This document shows positions 31,508 to 42,599 of a stretch of 64,000 bases of DNA, in pieces (position 1 is the first letter of the stretch; the number at the start of each line of letters is the position of its first letter). Below the pieces are notes generated by a model, which had not been told where the DNA came from, did not search any database, and saw only the letters and a program-made list of their open reading frames with translations. The stretch is from Liopterus haemorrhoidalis (Eukaryota > Arthropoda > Insecta > Coleoptera > Dytiscidae). Where the stretch lies: NCBI GenBank assembly GCA_963971575.1, contig OZ020622.1:8532279-8596278 (forward strand), in the 5' to 3' direction. Position numbers and translations under genes: made by a program.

Positions 31508-32273
31508 GTAAGGAAAGGGTCAAGTTCGTCCCAATTATTAAGTAATGTTACATAATTTCATATTTAATATATATATATAAATTATCAACTTGAAGGAACA
31601 CAAGGGGACGTAATATTGATATTGTCCGCCACTAAAAATTACCTGTCAAGTTTAAATACTATTTATAATGTGGAATATCGTCGACTTACCTGTAAATACT
31701 TCTAAGTCCGAGAAGCATAACTTTTCAGGAGAGGCAAAAACTTGCTACAATCATTATTTTAGAACTCTGTTTTATGAAATTTTCATGAAATATCAGTAAT
31801 ACATTTTCTGTTACAATGGGCAAAACATTTTATGATTATTTTATCATTTTTGTATTATTTTACGGAAATAATAAAACAAAAAAACCAAAACAGTCGAAAA
31901 TTGCAATTACAATCAGTTTTACAAGTAAGCCGACGATATATGGAAACATTTTTTTGAGGTATGGTGTTGTATTCTTACACCATACATTAAAACTAGTGGC
32001 GAAGGGAGACAGCTCAACTAGACTTGCCCGACCATAAAAAAAAAAAAGAAAGAAAAAAATGATTAGGTAAATCTTTAAAAATACATCAAATTATGTATTA
32101 TACAAATTTTTGTTAAAGGCTTGGTTTACTAGTTACGATTTTTTTTTAAATATAAAGTTTTTATCTTACATTTCCGGATTTTCATAAAAACCAATAGGGT
32201 TCCTCCCAATTAATAGGATAATTTTTTAGTACCAAAACGAAATCTGTAAGTTGAACCGTTCATGAATTATTGT
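31508..32273. other. No recognised feature
   Basis: AT-rich sequence with a short TA run near 31568-31582 and an A-rich tract at 32036-32060. Confidence 0.45.
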
Positions 32274-32400
32274 GTACACACACACACACGCGCGCAAACA
32301 CACGCGCACACTCAAGCGCGCGCACACACACGCGAGCACACACAAACACACGCGCGCACACACACACACACATGCACACACGCGCACGCACACACACATA
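32274..32400. repeat. (AC)n/(CG) compound microsatellite
   Basis: About 127 bp of ACAC with interspersed CGCG steps. The open frames on both strands here come only from the repeat. Confidence 0.93.
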
Positions 32401-32942
32401 CGGACGGCACTTCGACATTAGGTTTATTGGATTCCCTGAAACGTGATGTTCAGTCAAAATCTCGGCATCGAAAATTTTCCCGATTACAATACTTCAAAAA
32501 TGTGATAAATTGGACAATAGCTAAATATTTTTAAATAAGCAACCGAACAACCGTATTGTATTGTAAACTGACAAATCAACAAAATATATATATATATATG
32601 TCAGCGCCGAATGATTATTAACAGAAACAAAAAGATTAAGATAGTTTTTAATGAGACGTGAATTTACTAATTGAAATGTCGGTTATTAAGACAGCTAATC
32701 AGCTGTGACTTGATTGTGTTTCAGTCAAGTACAGTGCAAAGATGAAGCACACTGAATAGCAAATATGGTTTAAATTAATAATTTGATAGTGTATTGGTTC
32801 TCGTTGTTAATAAACTTATTATTGAAAAGTTATGGTTGTTTTGCTGTTCAATTCTTCACCAGTATTACCCGATTAAAGAGATAAAGATGAATTTACGAAT
32901 GGGCAGAATCCTAGCATGGTATCCGCACCAACATACTATATA
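32401..32942. other. No recognised gene
   Basis: AT-rich sequence with a (TA)n tract at 32584-32600. Nothing else recognised. Confidence 0.45.
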
Positions 32943-33452
32943 CCGTATATTCCGGCGTATAACGCGCACTCTTAACATTGAAAGTTTTGTCAAATTTGTT
33001 GGATGCGCGTTATACGCCGGGTATAAAACTTACTCGTTCGAAGATTAGAATGGTAATAGTGTAAATAGGGTATAAATAGAATTCCTGTTATTTAATGAAT
33101 ACATAATATAAATACTAATCAACTAAACTATCTAAATTTATACATATTTATTTATATTATATACATATAAAAAAAAAATACCTTAATTATTAATTTAAAT
33201 AATCTTTATTTTGACATAAAAAGTTCGTCTTCGCTAATATTATCAGGTATATCATCAAATTCAGATGTACTTTCGTCATTAGTTTCGTCATCGTCTTTCC
33301 ACAAAAAATCGTCTTGGTTATGAAGGAATATTGGCATAAAAGTGTTTCCAGGAAAGCCGATTATAAGGGTGCGCGGTATACGAGGAATACATGCAAAAAT
33401 TAAAATAAATCTATTCAGATTTGAGGTGCGCGTTATACGCCGGAATATACGG
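32943..33452 (-). mobile_element. pogo-like deletion derivative with repeated subterminal motif, 510 bp
   Basis: The ends CCGTATATTCCGGCGTATAA and its inverse are near-perfect inverted repeats flanked by TA (32941-32942, 33453-33454). The word GCGCGTTATACGCCGG or its inverse occurs three times (about 32953, 33004 and 33427) and a diverged form (GTGCGCGGTATACGAGG) near 33369, as expected for transposase-binding sites. The only coding remnant is a minus-strand C-terminal tail at 33206-33370. Confidence 0.8.
33206..33370 (-). pseudogene. Acidic C-terminal tail of a pogo-like transposase
   Basis: Fifty-four codons before a TAA read TLIIGFPGNTFMPIFL, QDDFLWKDDDETNDESTSEF, then DDIPDNISEDELFMSK. 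The dense D/E/S composition fits the C-terminus of pogo/Tigger-type transposases. It is open up to the subterminal repeat. The catalytic domain has been lost by internal deletion. Confidence 0.65.
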
Positions 33453-33899
33453 TATATAATTATTTATGTGAAAAGATAGTTCATCTGTAAATTTTGATTT
33501 TTGGTCAAGTTCATCCTTTTTCTGGTACCTTAAAATTCTTACAACTACCTGTTTAAATTGTTTTATTGTAGATCTTTAATATTTCCTGTGTGAATCGATC
33601 TTAAGGTGGTGAGTCTGCCACATCCGGTCAGCAAGTTATTTAATCGACAGTCTCTCACATAAACCACTACAGTTGAATCGTAAATACACGAGCAAGAACA
33701 CCATTGTGCCACTGTGTGAAGAGAAAAAATTACATCTCACCTCAAGAGAAAGAAAAGATGAAAAATGGTTTACAGTATTATGAAACACAGATGTAAGTAG
33801 ATTCCCTGTTCAAAATTTAGGACACAGATCTTAACAACAAACTGATAAAGATTAGAGCTACGGAAATATATTTTTGAATATTCAACACTTGTTGAAAAC
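33453..33899. other. No recognised feature
   Basis: AT-rich spacer with short frames only. Confidence 0.45.
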
Positions 33900-34010
33900 A
33901 GATTACTTAATGTTTTAAAAGCACCTGCTCTTGAAAGCCCACTGTGCCATTATTGTCACTTTGTAAAACAAACAATCGAATGTTTAACTTACCATGTGGA
34001 TTTGTGTTGA
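33900..34010 (+). pseudogene. Possible LINE C-terminal zinc-knuckle fragment
   Basis: A short frame reads NVLKAPALESPLCHYCHF, then VKQTIECLTYHVDLC and TGA. The C..C......E.L..H...C spacing recalls the C-terminal knuckle of non-LTR ORF2 proteins. It is too short to place in a family. Confidence 0.4.
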
Positions 34011-34264
34011 ATATTAAAACATAAACCAGCATGACGTCTTCGCTCAACTAATTGAAGAGAATAACTTCATTTCGATCAACGATGGAACATAAAACGATGG
34101 TCCCATAATATCAGGTCGTCAAGGATGCAATTTGTAGTTAATAATATTGCCAACTGTAACAGCTTATTATTTGACATTGGCTAATATTTTACCGTTCTGT
34201 TTATTTTTTGTTGGAAAGTTACACATCTCGCCTGTTTAAAGAAATCATGGTATGCTCTAAAAAA

Positions 34265-35317
34265 TTGATGCGAAGTGTGAATTTTCACACATTTCAGGGT
34301 TTTGCAGGTATTTAGTAAGTGAATGATGATTATTTTGGATGCGAAAACCAATTTTATATTAAAATATTTTTTTTGTTAATATTAATTCGAACGCCTAATA
34401 CCATTATTTAGGTTTCTAAATATGTGCAGTATTTTTTTTATATAGCAAGGTTCATTAAGAATTTTAAAAATTGCGCCTATGGCTTCCATTGGTTGTTATA
34501 AGTTCCGCCCCTCTGATTTCGTGTACATTGAAACAGAATTAAATTATAATTTAAACAATTTCCACTGGCTATTAAATTTACGCTTTTAAAAATTAAATGC
34601 AACATTTGCCAAAATATAATTAGAATTTTGAAAAAATAATTTAAACAATACAAAAACTTAAAAAAAAAAAAACAAAAAATAATATAGTCTCTTCTCCACA
34701 GGGTTCGATCCCTATCGGATCGGGTTACTTGGGTGAAAAGTCAGCGTCAAATACCACTAGACCAGCACACACGTTAGAGTGTGGCTTGTTACAAAGCTAT
34801 AACTTGTGTACATTATTAGCAAAAAATCACAAAAAATGCGTTTTTTTCCAAAAACCTAATCTGATCAAAAATTCCTGTTGAACTATTCCGGTTCACACCA
34901 ATGTACATTACTTAGATTTTTTTCAGATTTTTAGTTTAAACCATCTGGGCTACAGGGTGTGGGACAAAAAAATTTTTGCACAATTTTGGCAAAAATCACT
35001 TCAAAATAATTTATTTTGTAAAAATAAAAATTTAATCGTTAATCCACGTACCAAGGGCTTTCATTTGATACCCTACTCAGAATTATAAAAAAAAAAAAAA
35101 AAATTCCGATGAGCACATATTTGTTTATATTTTTAGGGGGATATGTTTTTTAAATGTTTTAGTATTTTTCCTATGTGCGGGTCAAAGAGTTGTAGAAGCA
35201 TGCCAAATCTCAACTCTCTAGGTTTAGCCGTTTGGCTACAATTTTTACCGAACAGACAGACAGACGACAAAATGACGGTATAAGGGTTTTTTGGTCATAC
35301 CTACAAAACCCTAAAAA
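34265..35317 (-). mobile_element. Helentron-like (HINE) repeat, copy 4
   Basis: Full structure: hairpin end GTGTGAATTTTCACAC, AGGGTTTTGCAGGTATTTAG, a tRNA-Glu-like module at 34695-34775, a short GACA tract and the inverted right end CATACCTACAAAACCCT. It lies immediately upstream of a mariner fragment (35348), so it may have landed in that element. Confidence 0.78.
34695..34775 (-). other. tRNA-Glu-like module in Helentron-like copy 4 (best match)
   Basis: The minus strand has TGGTCTAGTGG, identical to the A box of insect tRNA-Glu, then GCTGACTTTTCACCCAAG, which resembles the tRNA-Glu(UUC) anticodon arm with one extra T in the loop. A B-box-like GGATCGAACC follows. The T arm and acceptor stem do not match a working tRNA. 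Spacing from A box to B-like box is about 55 nt, as in a tRNA. Confidence 0.62.
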
Positions 35318-35347
35318 TGACAAAAAACTGCCCCATCGATCATAGAA

Positions 35348-35723
35348 GAAATATACTTCAACCAATTGGACGAAATGATTAAAAAACAGCCTAGTTTGGT
35401 CAACAGATCGACTCCTATCTTATTACATGATAACGCTAGACCACACACTGCACAAATGATTGTGGCAAAACTAAAGGAATTGGAGTTGAAACTTCCTCCT
35501 CATCCTCCATACTTACCAGACCTGTCCCCTACTGACTACCACTTCTTCCGCAATTTGAACAACTTTTTAATAAGAAAACAGTTTAATTCCGACAGTTCTG
35601 TAAAACTGGCATTCCAGGAATTCATTGACTCATCTGCCAGGGTTTTATACCATCGGCCTGAACAACCTGCCGCTTAAATGGCAAAAGTGTATAGACAATA
35701 TGGGTGCATACTTTGATGAATAA
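35348..35723 (+). pseudogene. C-terminal half of a mariner (DD34D) transposase
   Basis: The frame reads FNQLDEMIKKQPSLVNRSTP, ILLHDNARPHTAQ with the second Asp, PPYLPDLSPTDYHFFRNL with the third Asp 34 residues later, then FQEFIDSSA. A one-base shift near 35660 leads to NNLPLKWQKCIDNMGAYFDE and TAA. The first Asp and the DNA-binding domain are missing. Two catalytic Asp remain, but the copy is dead. Confidence 0.85.
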
Positions 35724-36239
35724 AATAATTCCATATATTTGTAAGTCATCAACCAACTTTGCCTTTTTTCTACAAATTTCATCATTGACGACCTAATATT
35801 ATTATTGATTTTTACAGATTCTTAACGACCATTATGTTTGAAAATTACCAAAGTCGTTCAGAAAATAAAGAATTAAATTTGTCGCCTGAATTGGTAAACT
35901 GTCGGATAATTGGAAAATGACAGTTAATCTTACAAAATGGTTGTATATAGATTGTAATAGAGACATTTATCCAAACATATTCCAATACAAGATGTTAAAA
36001 ATTGGTTTGACCCCCCTAATAAAAAAAAAACAGTTTTAAGGGACGCATTTTTCGTGTATTTGAGAAATATACGTGACCTCTCTAAAAAAAAGTCTTGCTT
36101 CAGAGATCCTGGTAAGAAAAATATCTGGGACCGCGTCTGTTAATGCTGAAAGATAATTTTCTACATATAGTTGATGGTGTAGCTCGTTACTTTGTGAAGA
36201 TTCATATTAATAATAATACAATTACTATGTTTTTATTTC
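35724..36239. other. No firm feature
   Basis: Mostly AT-rich. At about 36112-36160 a frame reads GTASVNAER, loosely like the hAT dimerisation motif, but it is too short to call. Confidence 0.35.
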
Positions 36240-36704
36240 AGAAAGAAATATTTTATAGCCCTTAATAGCATACACCCGAAAGAGATAAAACCTTATAATT
36301 CTTTTCACGTTTTGCCGCATAATGGTATAATATCAGAAAATGCAGGTAATAGTTTGAGAAAATACAACATCAATGTTGCATTTAAACCCAATAAAAACCT
36401 TTGTAAAATCTTCTTCAATGCCAAAGATAAATCTGATATTTACGGAGTGTATAAACTAGATTGTTTAGAATGTAATAGTTCATACATAGGCCAGACAGGA
36501 AGATGTTTTGCTACTAGATTTGAAGAACATTTAAAATTATTCCAATCTAAAAAAGAAGACTCCAACTTTAGCAAACACCTACTCGACACTGGCCACAGCT
36601 CTCCCCAATTAATTGATATGAAAGTGCTACATCTATGCAATAAGGGCAAAAAACTGTCGTTACTGGAAGCCCTAGAAATCAATAAATTTAAACAAAAATA
36701 CTAA
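36240..36704 (+). pseudogene. Penelope-like element, GIY-YIG endonuclease domain
   Basis: The frame is open from about 36240 to a TAA at 36702-36704. It has the linker text (YNINVAFKPNKNLCKIFF), then GVYKLDCLECNSSYIGQTGR, a GIY-YIG nuclease core with GVY and YIG ten residues apart. RFEEHLKLF carries the conserved Arg and His, and SLLEALEINKF the metal-binding Glu. In Penelope-like retroelements this domain sits at the C-terminus behind the reverse transcriptase and nicks the target. The reverse transcriptase was not found upstream, so the copy is 5'-truncated. The domain itself has no stop or frameshift. A splice-acceptor-like TTTTTATTTCAG sits at the frame's upstream edge (36239). Confidence 0.85.
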
Positions 36705-38519
36705 AAATATATTAAATGAACAATTAGACTTAAATACTTCCCCTTTATTAAACCTAAAATTGTAAAATACACCCCCCACTATCATCCTTATCCTAGTAGA
36801 GTATTTATATATACGTAGATGTAAATTTGTATATTTACTTGAAAATGTCGTAATAGACGAAACTAGTCGTATTGTTTTAACTTATAATGTTTTAATAATT
36901 AACTTGTATTATTATTAATAATTTTCTACGTAAAAATAGATTCGAAACGCTATCAAAAGATCGTTATATGCACTTTATTTGTTATTGATATAGATAAATA
37001 TGCATATAGATATGATTTTCTGAATACTTTGCAAATTTGTTTTGTATCTCCATAATTTTTTTCAGCATGTCACTGAGAATATGTATATTTGAGCGCTCGG
37101 ATCGGTATATTTGGCGCCCCTGACAACTGGCGCCCTGGGCCTGTAACCCTCTCGCCCCTGTTGGCTACCACGTACGTATTTTTAGAGTGAAAGAATAGTT
37201 TTTCATAAGTTCTACATTTGTAAAATGACGGTCTTTATCCCAAACATAAAGTGCCAAATATGTACCTCATACAACTAGTGGCAAGACAAGAGTGGGTGAC
37301 ATTTGCATGTCATAGCATTATTTACGAGGCATATCTTAGAATGTATCCATCGTTACGCGGCATATGATTGTACTCTATTTTAGGAATTCTGGGGTCATCT
37401 AGGATCAATGAGTTTTTTTCTATTGTCAAATAAATCTTTTCAAACTGTCCAGTCAAGATGAATGGTCAGATTTTAAACCGTACGTTAATAGAAAATTGAT
37501 GTGTTTATTCAAGTGTCATTAAAAAGGTTTATAATAAAAAAGATTATATAATATTGATATTGACAAATAAATTTCTAAAATTGTTAAATAAGGACATCGA
37601 AGAGATGGTCATACTTGAAAACTGATACCTTTGTAAAGAAAATTCTTGTGTATGTAATATTGGAAAAACTACAAAGAAAATAGAATATTCTCACATACTT
37701 GTCACACAGGACTATGAAATAAGAATATAGAAAAATCTTTTGTCTGGTAATCTCAAGAGATCGTATGAACTACAAAACTTCGTATGATATCAGATATAGA
37801 TTTTCATCTGATTAGATTTTTCATGAACTTCTGGATAGATCTATAGATAGAAGACACCAGGAAAGACTTGATAACAGTGGTACATAAGTGCTGTGAATCC
37901 GCAGCACCCCCAAAATTAAATTAATTTAAACATTTACTCGTACTTAACTAGAATATAAATGTTTTCCAATAATTTGTTTTGAAATATCAAAATAATAGTG
38001 TATTCAAACGATGCACTTAACGTAGATTAGCAGAGTTGCTAAAATGTTCTGGAAACGAGGCTATGATAACACTAGGACATTATTGTTCGGGCGCCATCTC
38101 TCGTCTCGACAGACACCTCTTACTACTGTCAATGTTCCAAATCACCAAGAAATTTACTTATTTTCAACAACTTTTGTTTGATGTTATTTCAATGATACCA
38201 TTCAAGTACAATAAGCAAACAAATGATGTTTACAAAGGATTTTGAACTCAATGAAAAGATTTGAACTCACAAAGATTTAAAAACACGCAAAAAATATCAA
38301 GATTTTGGTTGTTAAACGTAGTTTTACGCACGCGCAAATGCATTTCCTGTTATACGGAATGCAGTTGCAATAACTTCCTGTGCCTAGATTGATTATTTCA
38401 ATTTTTGATCCTTATTATAAATCAACTTCATGAAATTTAAGACGTAGGCTATAGCAGAATTTATCACAAAATATTTTTGAAAACTACTATTACTTTTTTT
38501 CCCATGGACGACACAACCA
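36705..38519. other. Long region with no recognised gene
   Basis: AT-rich. A G+C-rich patch at 37090-37165 (GGCGCCCCTGACAACTGG, GGCGCCCTGGGCC) resembles TE termini but has no partner. The frame at 38036-38245 has no recognisable content. Confidence 0.45.
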
Positions 38520-39566
38520 GCCGTATGAATAAAGTTGAAGTAAATGCTCATAAGTAGAAGGTAGAAGTAAAAGCATTTGCTTCTTTTTATATGAATAATG
38601 ATTACCTTTTACTTACAAGTCAATGCTTCTACTGGTGAGTAAAAGGTCAAGAGGATATGTTTATGTTGAAACCTGAAAATCAGTATTTATCAAAATCGTA
38701 CTACATCTTTCTGATTGCTGTCAACTTGAAATTAGTCTATAAACACTATCAAAACTGTACTAGTGCTGTAGTGAGTTCCATGTTTGCCATATCAGTTTAT
38801 TTTTATTGGTGTAAAGTCATGTACAGATTCAGGGCACTTTACACCTACACTTGTGAACATTTCACTGGCATCACAAATTGCCTACACATTTAGCATAGGT
38901 TTTCCTTTACAATTGAAATATTCATCTTATAATATGGATCTTCGGTTTTTCTATCGCTATATGTGTACAATCAATGACACTAACTGCGGTTGGAAAACGA
39001 TATTTTCGTTGCCACATTTTTTTCGCCTCCACTAATAAGTTTTGGGAAGTAAGAAATTTAATCCAGTTGCCAGCTTGTAAAATTATTTGATCAACAACAC
39101 TGCTGACAGTCAGTGATACTGTGGATTGCTCCACCCCAAGTTCCTCACCGATACTTCTTTGAAATCCAAGATCAGCTAGATATCTCAACAAAAAAAAAGT
39201 TACCTAAAAATTATTAGCTAAACACTCCATGTTCTCCAGTTCAAAACGAAACTAACTTTTATGTCAGTACGACGTGATGAAGAACGATGACTATAATGTT
39301 TCATATTTCTTAAATGCACAATATCCGCCATGGCAATTAGTTCACTACAACACTTTTTCACAAGTGAGTATATGAATATATAGATGCATGTTTTTCGAAG
39401 CAATTGCTATAACCATTTACTTCTGTCTTGAGCAAAATATCAACAAAAAAGCATTTGCTTCTTACTCATAAGTAGAAGGTTTTGCTTGCATTTTTATTCA
39501 TATTGTTGGGAGGATTTGCTTCATAATTTGCAAGTAAAAGGTTATGCTTATTTTTATTCATACGGC
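38520..39566 (-). mobile_element. PIF/Harbinger-type element, 1.05 kb
   Basis: The ends GCCGTATGAATAAA and TTTATTCATACGGC are inverted and flanked by a 3-bp direct repeat CCA (38517-38519, 39567-39569), the Harbinger target-duplication length. Subterminal blocks such as CATAAGTAGAAGGT and AGCATTTGCTTCTT recur at both ends. The interior carries HARBI1-like nuclease text on the minus strand. Confidence 0.82.
38825..39191 (-). pseudogene. HARBI1-like nuclease fragment
   Basis: On the minus strand, 39191-38922 encodes YLADLGFQRSIGEELGVEQS, TVSLTVSSVVDQI, then KKMWQRKYRFPTAVSVIDCT and HIAIEKPKIH. This is the helix-turn-helix-like part and the first catalytic Asp (IDCTHI) of a Harbinger nuclease. 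After a frameshift the text continues as DEYFNCKGKPMLNV, AICDASEMFTSVGV and ESVHDF, the second conserved Asp block. The final acidic residue was not found. The ORF is broken and the element non-autonomous. Confidence 0.78.
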
Positions 39567-40207
39567 CCAATGGGTACTAAAATTATTATGAAATGTGTTT
39601 AGAGATTTTTTGTTTAACCCAAGTTAATATTTGATCCATCCATTTACATATAAACACGATTAGGCAAATTATTGCAGTAAAAATGTTACAAAATTAAAAT
39701 TAACATCAAATTCCTTCAATCGATCATAAATAACAGTTCTTGAGCTCTTCTAGTCCCGTAGAAGTTTTCTATTAAAACTCTGGACTGCAGACGTCCATAA
39801 ATAACCCAAAATCGATAGCGTACAGAATGAAATGAATAACGATTATAGCTTTTAAACACGATCAAAATATTCATAATTTTAAGATCAAAGACAGCGACTA
39901 GATGGCACTACCATAGATATTAAATCAATATATTGGAAATATTTATAACTGAGATAAATAATACTTTGGCGTATTTAAGATCAAGCAACTTTCTTCTTCA
40001 CATAGTTTGAAACAAAGGAGATGCATATCGGCACAAAATTTCGAACAGATTACTCCTATAATTTTAGCTTGAAGGCTAGTGTAACTTTGAATATCCTCTA
40101 TCGAAGGTAAAAATTTCCCGTCGTGGCGTTGATCTTAAATTGATTTCTCTATTGTTTTCTTTCTTAATTTTGTGTTTTGTACCTTTTATTTATGTTTTCT
40201 TCTCTTA
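39567..40207. other. No recognised feature
   Basis: AT-rich spacer between two DNA transposons. Confidence 0.45.
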
Positions 40208-40995
40208 CAGTCTGTATAACAAGACGTCCTTGCTGATTTTTGGCGAACTATAAGAGAGAAAAGGAAAAACTAAAAATAATTTAAAAATTTACTGTTAATA
40301 TTATTATGCTACTACCTAATAATTGATCCAATCTCCATTATTATCAATTACTGCTTGGCATCTTTTCGGTACACTTTATACCAGCTTTTCGGTATACTTT
40401 GGCAATGATCTCCGTATCTGGCGTGTTTGACGAGTTAGCTGCTCCAAATTTATGCTCCTAAGCGAGTCGTTTTTCGACATATTTCAGCGATAACAATGGT
40501 TTTTGTTTGGTGCTCCTGAATTTAATACAATTTTCAATTAAACGACTTCTCGGGGTCATTAGACTTTTAGAAAATGTTTTTTTTAAAAACAAAATTGCCT
40601 GATATTTATGTAAAGATAACATAGGATTATTTTTAAAACCGTTAAAAATGACTATCTTGGTTTTTAGTGGTCACTTTTTTTAATCTACGATTAGGTAAAT
40701 CGTCATTTTTATTAATTTTATAACGTTTCACCCAATACTTCACGAAGTCTACTGACTTGTGCATATCTTTTGCTGCACTTGAAAAGGACATTTTTGACCC
40801 TTTTGGGTGGGTACATAAAAATACTTCTTCAAAACGTTTTGCATAAATAGCACTCATTATTACACAATCGCAATACTGAAAGACAACACTAGCTAAACAA
40901 TTTTTATGTTCTTATCATGTTTGAACCTGTTTATTATTTTGCATATGCCTGATCCTGATCCATAAGCATGTATGTATGTCTTATTATACAGACTG
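40208..40995 (-). mobile_element. Tc1/mariner-type deletion derivative, 788 bp
   Basis: Inverted ends CAGTCTGTATAACAAGAC and (reverse complement) CAGTCTGTATAATAAGAC lie between TA at 40206-40207 and 40996-40997. The minus strand keeps the start of the transposase at 40857-40642 and its last codons at about 40440-40316. The catalytic middle is gone. Confidence 0.83.
40642..40857 (-). pseudogene. N-terminal helix-turn-helix of a Tc1-like transposase
   Basis: An ATG at 40857 opens MSAIYAKRFEEVFLCTHPKG, KMSFSSAAKDMHKSVDFV and KYWVKRYKINKNDDLPNR, the N-terminal DNA-binding domain of an insect Tc1-type transposase. It is followed by lysine-rich text and a stop. The matching C-terminus lies at 40440-40316 (LEQLTRQTRQIRRSLPKY and RCQAVIDNNGDWINY before TAG). 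Catalytic residues are absent. Confidence 0.72.
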
Positions 40996-42341
40996 TATGT
41001 CTCGTTTTGAATTTTAAACTTAATTTAGTTTTCTTTTCATGTTAGTTCATTTAAAAAATATCTTTATTTAGATTAAAATGTTTTCGTTTAAGTTAAACTA
41101 CAGACGTTGTATTTTTCTATCACGCGTCGTAACTATGAACACCACGGTATAATAGCCCTCTTTGTTACTCCGATTTATGATTTGTTTAGAAACGTTGCAT
41201 TTTTTATAATAGAGTTGAGATTAGTCGTTGCATTAAGATATTATTCTTTCACTTCAATATTACGTGCGTATCACGTCAGTTCGGTTGTACTAAACCTCTA
41301 TATAAACTCTCGCAGTAATTATATATTATTATATTATTAAATATATAAATATATCTAGTGATTTTATCACATATCAAGTGTCTGTGTGTGCTCTTCAATT
41401 GCAAATGTTGGTGTCATCCTGAAGTTTCCTCAGCACCTGGGTACCCAGAAGACAGCTATCCACGAGAACCAAGGTTAGTAATATTTGTTTATTGAATAAT
41501 CACAAGACACTGTAGTTAAACGTCCGTAGAGTCCGCGAAATTTTACATTATAGCTCTGTATGCTGTGCTAAAAATTCCATACCAATTAGGGGTTTGCCTA
41601 GAGCCCCTACACTGTATTTTAGTATTCCTTTAACTAATGACGAAATTTTAGTTCATAAAAACGTATTCATTTGTCGAATTAACAGTCGATTAGGTATGAT
41701 GTTTCATTTTCTGAGAATCAACCTGTTAATTGGCAGATGGACGGGCAAATAGTCAGCATGCTCTGATAATTAACTAACGATTAAATAAACCAAGCAAGAG
41801 ATGGTGAATTAGCAAAGCTGAACAAGTTTTTGTTCAGATTGCGCGTGCGTATAGTGAATCTCAGACATAAAACGATTTATAAAATTACCCTTTAGGCATT
41901 GTAATTAGTAATAGTAATAAAATTGGCTTTTGATAGGGGAATTTTTGTATGGTTCGTATTAAGTTTGTTGGAAAAGTAATTGGTGGAAGTTAGTGAAGAG
42001 TGAGAAAACGGAAACGACATCCCGGAAGTGTTTCTTCCAGACACTATCTACAACCAACCGGATATTGTATCCGGTATAGTTGCACTTTTCATTAAACAAA
42101 AGACTGCACTAACTAACCTCAAATTTATCACTTCTTGACTACAACACAAATAAGTTATCATTTGTATTGCAAAATAAAATATTGATGTGAAATGTAAATT
42201 GTCACACATTTCAGGATTTTGTAGATATCTGGTAAGTAACAAACATGCTTCATAATTATCACATGAATAAAAACACATTTTAAATAGTAATAGTAATCTT
42301 GATTCTTGTCTTTCAGCTTCGAATTCGAGTACATTATATTT
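40996..42341. other. Mostly unrecognised; one Helentron-like end
   Basis: No gene seen. At 42181-42236 a Helentron-like end fragment occurs (TTGATGTGAAATGTAAATTG, CACACATTTCAGGATTTTGT), diverging after about 55 bp. Confidence 0.5.
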
Positions 42342-42560
42342 GTTCGCGCCACTAGCGCGAATTATTATTATTTAAGGGGAGGTTTTCTATTCAACATTCT
42401 AGTTTAGTAACGATATAACACTAGAACCGACTGTGTATTGTTAGTATTGTGTACTCAGTTAAACTGTACGTTCGTGCTTCGTAACGTGCTTCTTTCGGAA
42501 AAGGTGGATTTAGCTTGTCCTACCTCAATTCGTTTAATTTTTATTGTCGTGAACCCATTT
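42342..42560 (+). repeat. Dispersed repeat, possibly LTR-derived, copy 1
   Basis: Starts GTTCGCGCCACTAGCGCGAA, a short palindrome, and shares about 150 bp in order with 45192-45330 (TAACACTAGAACC, TTGTACTCAGTT). No coding sequence. It may be the edge of an LTR, but no TG...CA borders or target duplication were found. Confidence 0.5.
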
Positions 42561-42599
42561 TAAAAATGTTCTTAGTATTTTGTCCATACTATCTGACCA

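Noticed and set aside
32260..32534. Frames rich in Thr/His/Ala on both strands
   Set aside because: They come from the AC/CG microsatellite at 32274-32400.
36100..36165. Frame with GTASVNAER, recalling the hAT dimerisation motif
   Set aside because: Ten residues and an immediate stop; too little to separate from chance.
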